DNA of 64,000 bases, from the NCBI GenBank assembly GCA_034401795.1, contig CM067360.1:124475901-124539900 (forward strand). The letters run 5' to 3'. The translations under genes were made by a program, and so were the position numbers. Below are positions 56,205-64,000 of this stretch, in pieces. How positions within the stretch are numbered: position 1 is the stretch's first letter; each line of letters starts with the position of its first letter. The notes beneath the pieces are model-generated. The model was not told where the DNA came from, ran no database searches, and saw nothing but the letters and a program-made list of their open reading frames with translations. Source of the stretch: Chaetoderma sp. LZ-2023a. Taxonomy: Eukaryota; Mollusca; Caudofoveata; Chaetodermatida; Chaetodermatidae.

Positions 56205-57430
56205 CCGCGTCACTGCATTGACAGGCGATGCGATAATGTTTCCTTATCAAACCACATACTACAAGCGAAATAGGAGATGAAATAAATTTTGTGATGAAAT
56301 ATTCTTTTGATAACACTGGAAAATCTGTTACTAGACCATCCCTGGTCCATCAAGTGCAGCGTGGCGAAATCCAAGGGTGTATGTTCTGGTGTGTCTTCTG
56401 GCATCGTTAGCACATGGCCAAACATGGACTATCTTTGATGAGTGACTTTTATGGACGGCGACGGTGTATTGCACAGCTTGCATAGTGCATCGTTGAAAAT
56501 TATGCTTTCTAGCCCTCGGTGTGCAGTGATGGTGCGGAGCCATTTGTGATGACTGGCAACAAGTTGGTCTAGAGCTGTCTTTGGAGCTGCCCAGCTGTTA
56601 CAGTTATACAGCATCAAGAATGCGCAGGTTGCGTTGTATAAACGTAGTCTTCTTGTCATGGGCATATAATTCTTTGATTTACGAATCCATAGCTTCCAGA
56701 AGGACTGGAAAGGTGTGCTTCCCATGACGGAGTGTGTAGCAAAGTCAGCGGTGCTGCAGAACAATGAGCCGATAAGTGTACTTTTCTTCCATGGTTCGCC
56801 ACTACGAAGTGGATCGTCATTTTCTTTAGTCTCGTGCTTTGTCGATAGGTATGAGGGTGGACTGTGTGTTGAATTCATTGATAACGAAATTTTTAATTTT
56901 TAGATTCAATTGGGTATAGTCTATTAAGATCACATCGTCGGCATATTCTATCTCTTGTGGCATATCCAGTATGGACACAGTGGGATTTGGTCTCGTGATA
57001 TTTTCCCACACACATTCCAATGCAGCAGCAGGGTAACAGGTGAAAATCACTGGGGATAGACCATCTGTAGACGTCACAATGACTCATATTCTCAGCTTGT
57101 TGCCTACAAGTAGAAGGCTCACTAGTCACTGCTCATCATTGGAACTGGTCGGGCTTAGTGCATCTAGGACCGTTGTGCATTGCATCGTGGTGAAGGCTCA
57201 TGACATGCAATGTCCATTTTGTGGAAATCCCAGTATTTAGACATGACTACTGACACAAGCATGCGTTGATCCCATGAAGTCATCGATCTTATTTCGGATG
57301 CGACACAGAGTAACAGTGGATAGGATTTTCCGTATGCTGTTGAGGAGCACAATGAGTGGCAGATTGGCTGGGAGGCCAGGTGGCTTCTTGGGCTTGCGTA
57401 GCACGATAAGAGCACCTTGGCCTACCGTAC
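56205..57430 (-). pseudogene. LINE (non-LTR) reverse transcriptase, C-terminal part
   Basis: About 57,420-57,200 reads ALIVLRKPKKPPGLPANLPL and LLNSIRKILSTV, the opening RT motifs. 57,060-56,900 has DGLSPVIFTCYPAAALE and EIEYADDVILID with intact YADD. 56,870-56,430 has the post-RT region (RRLRLYNATCAFLMLYNCNSW, DQLVASHHKWLRTI). A last piece reads FGHVLTMPEDTPEH. Frame changes and stops separate the blocks, so the copy is inactive. Confidence 0.85.
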
Positions 57431-57529
57431 CGATGTGAAGATGGTACTATACCAATGCGAAAACATACCACCACTAAGTGTTGCATAATCAATACATATG
57501 GTCCAAGTATGGAAAAATCCAAAGAAACG

Positions 57530-57790
57530 ATTATTACATTCCTTTTATGCAGAACTTAAGTCCACATTACTATTCCAGCCAGATGGCAACTGTTCCTGTG
57601 TGGAGATTTCAACACCACGCTTGGTAAACTCAGCAATGCGGACACAAATTCAGGATTTGACTTGTGCATGGCGTCGCATGGGGAAGGTACACACAACAGC
57701 AATGGAGACAACTGGTGGCATTACTTAGTTCCAATGGATTATTTGCCACAAATCACGGATTGACAGATCACGGATCGCAAAGCCGCAAGA
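57530..57790 (+). pseudogene. LINE endonuclease fragment
   Basis: FLCGDFNTTLGKLSNADTNS and HGEGTHNSNGDNWWHYL match the conserved GDFN and following helix of APE-type LINE endonucleases. Preceding codons are in another frame. It lies head-to-head with the - strand LINE. Confidence 0.65.
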
Positions 57791-58589
57791 TGTTATAAGG
57801 CTACAATACAGTGTTAAACCAAATACACTTCATACTATGCAAAACAGAAGTAAAGCCCCTACTTCGGTATGCATGATCGTAGGGAGATACAAACCTCAAT
57901 TGTAGCCATAGGCTATGCAGTCATTATACACCTTCAGATAAACCGTTTCTACTAATGTGCAGACACCATACCAGGCAATAGGGTAGAGTTACCTATGACC
58001 TACCCAAGCTCAGCAGCAACACTGACACACAAATGTCATACAAAAAATCCATGGGGGAACCGTGAGTGAACATCGGCGTCATCACTGATACAAACAAACC
58101 CCTAACCAAAAATATTTAAATGTATAGAATCATCAGCTACTGTAGCGCAGACCGGCCAGACGGGTACAGACCATCCCAGTTAGGCTGGGTGCGGAACGAC
58201 CTCTCCGGGTACGTTCCAAGCACACACACACCCCGCCCGGGTAGGATAGCACGCATGTATAAAGCCATCTGAGAGGTTTCTCTAAAATGGCTAAGTCCGT
58301 AAGAATGCGTAGCACGCATGTGCACGCGTCAGAGCTTCCCTGGCAACATGTGTCAGTATTGGAAGAGAGTGTATACTTATAGTGTACAGAGTTGGCTTGG
58401 GATTTCTTCAAATCACTCCAAACTCGTCATTCTTGGGACGCATCAGGACCAGAATAAAAGGAGGATTTCAAAACCTTTTACCTTTTTAAAATCGGACCTG
58501 AAATGGAGAGTTTGGAACAGTCGACAGCAAGGTTGCTGGACCAGCGCAGTGCTAGACATGGGCTAACTGCTTACTGACTGTGGCATCCT
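57791..58589. other. No gene recognised
   Basis: Possibly further decayed LINE sequence just after the endonuclease fragment; no other motif seen. Confidence 0.35.
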
Positions 58590-60480
58590 ACACCGCAGCA
58601 GTACCCTTCAGAATTCAGATCTCCAGCGCCGCTGAACAACCTTGGGTCCGCAATCACCAGTTTTTGTAGGCTCTCGGATGGCCATCCGAGGACAACTAAA
58701 TAAATAAGAAGGACTCCCTATCTGGAACACTCACAGAGGAGCTTCCTTGCGGATGGGCCTTGCGGGCCCGATGTAAATTCGCCAGATCTTCCGGACCATG
58801 CTGAAAAGTGGGATCAAACTTCCATGCAGCATGTCGGGTGTTTAATTAACTTTTAGACCACAGTCTGGTGCGACTCTGCCCGGAGTTATGCAATGTATCC
58901 CGCACGGTGTACCCAGTTATGTACTCGAGTAACTATACTACTATACTATGGTGCTGTTCATACATTCCGTTATAGGTACCTTCCCCGGTCGTCTGAGACC
59001 GCATTTTTATATTTTCCGTTTCATACTGTATATAGTATCTTTATTTCTGTGTGCTTACAACTAACAAGCACCGCAAGGTTATATGACCTGATATACTGTT
59101 AGCACTTTACTAGTTAGTTATGTATATAGCAAGTAGTCATCATAGTTATTATGTGATGTTTACATAAAAGCTCTAGGAGGCAAGACGCTAGGCTATACTA
59201 TACAGCAACAGTATATCCGCATCACTACTCCCCCCAGCATCAATTTTACGCTGAGGTCACTGTTCATGCTCACATTGCTTGAGCCTGACATGTGGCCAAC
59301 TAAACGTGGCTATTCTAGCTCGATAGGATAGGTTTAAAGTGGTTAGGGACAATCTCTCCATAAGAGACATATTGTGAACGTGTCTTTTCCGGCTGTAGTG
59401 GATATGTAACAGCGCACACCGGCTAGATGATATAAATTGGCTAATTACCTTAGGGCCTCTTGTTATTATGAGGGATTGTCTCTTTGTACGCTCCTCCAGC
59501 TGCAAGGCTTAATAATTGTCTGGACTCCCAATCGACACATTGGCAGGATCCGACTCTGGGAAACTATCAGGGTTTCTGAGCAGTGGAAACTAAAGCGCCG
59601 ATTTTGCATACACTCTGGGCATCTTCGCCAGTTAGACTTATGTGTCAAAAGATAGGTTGGAAGAATATCTAACAACTAAATGATAGGTTAGAATTTAGCT
59701 GAAGGCCCGCATAAATAGAAGCGGCGACTACCAATGCAGTATCTTTGGCCCTACATAAGACGGTGGCCTATGAATTCTTCGGAAGTCATTCGACCCGTCT
59801 TCACGTAAACCAGCGTGCATCACATTAGCTATAATTTCACTAGGATTGAACCACTGCACATAACTTTTTGTTTGAACAAAAGAGTGGTCCTTTTTGCCAG
59901 CTCTTTTCCTTCGCCTTGGCGTTGACGGTATTTTCCTGTGACGGAAGCCACCGTGAAGCACTTTTCTCTCACAACAATATTATTTTGTGTGTGTTAGGGG
60001 TATAATTGGTTTATATTAAACTATTTAAGTAGCCTCGTTAGGACGCTCCCTTGCGAGGATACCTCGCTTGATTTACGAATCTGTGAGGTACCTCCTGCGA
60101 GTAGAAAGAACACCTGTTTGGTTCTATGTACTGTATTATTTTGCTCATTTACTAGCAAACGAGTACCATTGTTTATATAGTGATTTTCTTTAATTATTAT
60201 TATGTCCGAACTTTTAAATTAGTTTATGGGCCGTCATATCGATAACACCACCAGTTGGAATGAGACCGTGAGGTTCAATCTCGGCGGCAATGGTCGCACT
60301 GGCCTCACATTATCGTTCCACCGGCTCCAGAAGCCTGTCTTTGTACCTTCAGGAGAGTCCCGATACGGGATACTCAACCCCGAGAACCGCAGCTAACCAG
60401 CCCTCCTGCGCATCCTGTACATGCGGTGCAATGGAGAGGAGAAACATGGCGGACCAGCACATACCCCCGTGAGCTACACT
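58590..60480. repeat. Dispersed repeat R, copy 2, split
   Basis: Blocks 58,590-58,821 and 59,829-60,480 match copy 1 in order. In copy 1 they are contiguous (GATCACACTTCTTATAATTT). The + frame NETVRFNLGGNGRTG is better kept here than in copy 1. Confidence 0.7.
58822..59828. mobile_element. ~1-kb insertion in repeat R, class unknown
   Basis: Present between the two R blocks of copy 2 and absent from copy 1. A TGTCGGGTGTTTAATTAA start (58,832) is compatible with an LTR-like end, but no matching CA end or 5-bp target duplication was found. No coding motif seen. Confidence 0.4.
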
Positions 60481-60549
60481 ACTACCACCATTGGAGTTCT
60501 ACAAATCAACAACTAAGCTGGATATACTGATGACCCTGTTGTAGCAAAA

Positions 60550-61105
60550 CTGTGTTACGGCTGTGCATCTATCAAAGTATCCAAAGTGAAGACTGCAATA
60601 AACTATGCAGGGAACGCAATAACATTCTGCGCCATATTAGCAAATGCTTAAAAGATCTGACTATTCAACAAGGAGACTCCATAGCAGATGAAACCACTGC
60701 CACGGACGACTCTCAAATTGCTTTGGCCACCCCGGTCGCTGAGAGTTACTGACTATATAAACACCACCACTCACTGTACACAACTCTGAAGGACACTTTA
60801 TAGGGATTGACCAGGGCAAAGCCAACAATGGTCAATGACCACGATGATGAGCCCTTGCACCCGTTTTCAGGTGCCCCCAGGCCATTACTAGCAACAATTA
60901 AAACAGCAGACGATGAGAAGGCACTCAAAGTCATGACAAATGGGCGTGCATCAGGACCTGATAGTATGGGCAATGAACTATTCAAAAATGCAAGTGACAT
61001 TATCTCAAAAGCAATCACACACCTAATCAATGCAGCCTTTATTCATCCCCTTCCCACCGATGTTGCAGGCATCATGTACATACATTATAAAAATAGCAAA
61101 TAAAT
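60550..61105 (+). pseudogene. LINE linker and RT N-terminus
   Basis: HISKCLKDLTIQQGDSIADE is the helical linker after the endonuclease. After a stop and shift, TNGRASGPDSMGNELFKNAS is the N-terminal RT motif (GKA-GPD type) and ends at INAAF. It breaks off at an AAATAAATAAATAAA tract at 61,100. Confidence 0.8.
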
Positions 61106-63379
61106 AAATAAAATCAATACCCCTATCAAAAAGACGAAACAGAGAAAAAAGATATGGGGGCAAAATCCAGTCTAGCTGCATTAATTATTCCTCGTAGTGC
61201 GTGCATGCGTGCGGGCCGGCGGGCGTGTACAGTGTGCGTGCGTGCGATCAACCCGATTATGATTATGATTATTATGTCAGCCCATACAATTGTCCTTAAC
61301 GCGTGGGTTATGAGGGAGTAGGCCTACACACATAAACCATGATCAAAGGATCCTCTGGATGGCTGCAGATTTGTAGAGCAGTCAGATACCATTTCTAAGA
61401 CCTCATCAAATAAATCTCAAATTCAAGCAGGAATGACACATCTGTATAATGAGTGGACGCCTGTCAATAATCAAATTATCAATAGAATCGGCACTTGAAA
61501 TTTTTTGAGACTGTAGCTAGAGTATCAATGCATCTACAAATGTAGCATACACACGCACGCACGCACGCACGCACGCACGCACACACACCCTCCAACCCCT
61601 CCATAAAAGCTCATTAGGCAGCAATCGGCAACGCATGCACCACCAGCAACATCGTAAATTTTGATTATTTCAGTTTTACTTTCATTTACGCAACCCTTCG
61701 TGGAAGCAACGCAACCCCTCGGTGAAATATCTCACAGAATGCCATGGCTCAAATACACCTAGGTGTGAGCCAATTAAATCAACTGAATGATTCGACTGAA
61801 TGAATACACAATCCCACGGCATGGAGTGTGACAACTATATGTATTTCACTAAGTTGTGATTGAATTTTCGTATTTGTTTTTTTCCGGATGAAATGGCTAA
61901 TACACGATTGTGTTTCATTCTAATATGTATTCTGTTGCAGTTTTATGGGTTGAAATCGGTGACCATAATGCATAAACCGAGTGCGTGCGTGCGTCTGTGC
62001 GCGCCAAAATATGGCCTAAACGACTATGTTTATGCAATTGCAGTTGTCAAAATATGGAAATGTAATCACCCTAGCGTCCATTGACTGCTTATAAAATATA
62101 GTCGCTCTGAATGAGTTAATCTCTTTTTGATTAAATTTCCCGCTACCGTATTCAAACCAACGATACGGTACCAACTAGCGTCATATTTTACCCTTAAAAC
62201 TAATAGTCGCCAAAAATTAGCTAATTCTATCAATTGGTTCAAAGTTAACCGGATTACGCTTGGCGAACGACGAAGCAACAATCGCACAGTCAAGTACCAA
62301 TTGTGCAAAATATGAGATTTGTCACATAATTCGCTATTCATAAGCCACAAAGAGAAGTTAATTTGCTTTTTATTAATAAAATAATACTATGAATATGTTG
62401 TTTGTAATTGACGATTATGCCACAAGTCATGAAGTAAAGTTAACTTTGGTGGTCCGCGGCCAAAAGAGATTAGGCATAGTTCATAGCAATATACATAGTA
62501 CAGTACGGTCAGCCATGATCGAGACACCCGCTACATTCTCGTACCACAAGATGGTGCTTCATTAAAACAAGTGGTCTAAGGAAAACATGTGTTAGAGAAA
62601 CACAATCTTATGGCCCCAAGATTATCTCAGGACCGTCAACAATTACTGACGTTAAAAGGACCCCCCACCCCCACCCCACCCGCGGCATACACCTCCGTAC
62701 GTGAATCACCGCAACCTAGGACCATATTTATCAAGCACTCCTCCCACCCCAGACCATATGTCTGTAAGTGGTCTAGAAACGCTTTCCTGTTCACTAGGGT
62801 GGCCACTAGAGACAGGCAAAACAATGGTAATAATGTCATGATAAAGTCAACTACTTGAATATGGCAGGGTATTATATTAATTAAGATTATTTGCTATAGA
62901 CTATTGACACGATCTACAAAAATAGGCTATGAACAAAAAAGTACGTAGAATACGAGATTTTGGATAAAATTTGAGCGATTACCGTTCAATATAGAATGTG
63001 CCATATACCTAAAATGCTGTATACCCTTTGTCTCAAACAGGCGCTTCGCCTTGTTAGCCGCGAAACCTGATATCTGGAGGGTGGGTGGGTGGTGTGGGGT
63101 AAGTATGTTTCATACAGTTACATCAACTTACCGCTACTAGAATCAATGCTACAACCAATATTATAATTGCGTCTTTTCTAATTATTGTGGTAAAAAACTG
63201 TTACTTTAGCATAAAAACAGCATGTAATGATGTAGACACTGGCTCCAGAAATAAACGTGATGTAAACTCTTAGGCCTATATCCGACATCTTGAATTTTCA
63301 CCTGTTACCTTAATTGCTGTTGCATTGAATTTTGTGCGGGGAAATTCCACACGGTAAACCCACCCACCACACCCCCAAG
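61106..63379. other. No gene recognised
   Basis: Contains a CGTG-rich stretch (61,197-61,250), a (CACG)n microsatellite (61,549-61,588) and C-tracts near 62,660. No exon, RNA gene or transposon end could be supported. Confidence 0.45.
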
Positions 63380-64000
63380 CCACCCCACCCCAGTGTCCAT
63401 ACTGGGTATACCGCTAGAGATGGAATATATCGACGGTTTGGACCCTCAGAGACGAGGAAAAGAAACACCATTGACGAACTACTCCCAATAGCTGCAAGCA
63501 AATTACAAATTGAGAATCTCTATGAATGAATCCAAAACAGAGTTCACCCATATATACCGATATACAAAGCATGAAACTAAAGAAAATGACGATCCAATTC
63601 GCGGCGTCGAATCATAGAGGAAAGGTAAAATCCTGGGCTCACAGCTCTGCAGTACTGCTGACATTACTGCACCCTGCGTCATGGGGAACATAGCTTTCCA
63701 GTCCTTCGGGAAGAACGATTCGTAGATCAAAGACGCCCTTGACAAAAAGACTACGTTTAGCCTATACAACGCAACCTGCGTATCCTTGATGCTGTATAAC
63801 TGTAACAGCTGGGCAGCTCCAACGGCAGCTCTATATAAACGTGATGCCTGCCACCGCAAACACCTCCACATCACTGGAAACCGATGGTCAGACGGCATAA
63901 TTTCTCACGATGCACTAGTCAAGACACATCGCCGCTGTCTGTAAAACTCCCGCAACAAAATGGTCCAAGTTTGGCAATGCGCTAAGGATGCCTGGGGACA
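63380..64000 (+). pseudogene. LINE RT C-terminal part, truncated by window end
   Basis: PVSILGIPLEMEYIDGLD corresponds to the YADD region of the - strand copy, with YADD changed to YIDG. Then come LQANYKLRISMNESKTEFTH, FSLYNATCVSLMLYNCNSWA and HRKHLHITGN, continuing past the window edge. Several stops (one near 63,488, one after RGVES, one near 63,945). Confidence 0.8.

Noticed and set aside
58832..59240. Solo LTR beginning TGTCGGGTG
   Set aside because: No consistent CA end or 5-bp target duplication could be found, so it is only noted as an unclassified insertion.

Overview
This window is a eukaryotic nuclear contig. It is AT-rich and intron-bearing, and it is dominated by transposable elements and palindromic repeats. 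The repeat content (DIRS-type and Ty3/gypsy retroelements, a tRNA-derived SINE, palindromic TTAA-flanked MITEs, and elements carrying 145-165 bp tandem arrays and ending in CTTGTT) suggests a marine invertebrate, most likely a mollusc. That assignment is inference from repeat style, not from a marker gene.

Region 1-39.5 kb. The one host gene I can support lies here on the + strand. Six exons between 15,714 and 30,515 join with consistent splice sites and phase. They encode the C-terminal half of an SH2 domain, a Tyr-containing linker, a proline-rich SH3-ligand segment and a short basic tail, followed by AATAAA. The organisation resembles the HSH2D/SH2D2A/SH2D7 adaptor group. The N-terminal exons, including the FLVR strand, are not securely found; a candidate lies at about 8.85 kb. 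The introns hold a 2.15-kb minisatellite, a SINE, several tandem arrays and many MITEs. A hAT-like element with an 8-bp target duplication sits inside a piggyBac-like palindromic MITE at 8.9-10.6 kb.

Region 39.5-54.7 kb is a GC-richer nest of retroelements. A DIRS element on the - strand (39,655-45,006) with inverted terminal repeats and an internal complementary region has landed in a decayed + strand gypsy pol. Its gag-like ORF is open; its RT-RNase H ORF has one frameshift and is fused to only the C-terminal end of the tyrosine recombinase. Next come a - strand reading frame with a TATA/CRE promoter (46.9-48.0 kb), a 1.32-kb near-identical tandem duplication (49.3-52.0 kb), and a second gypsy (- strand, 51.9-54.6 kb) that keeps gag, RNase H and integrase but has lost protease and RT.

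Region 54.7-64 kb holds broken LINE (non-LTR) copies in both orientations and two diverged copies of a roughly 0.65-0.95-kb repeat, one split by about 1 kb of other sequence. No RNA genes, CRISPR arrays or prokaryotic features were seen. All coordinates were worked out by eye; repeat boundaries are good to roughly 5-20 bases unless a junction is described.
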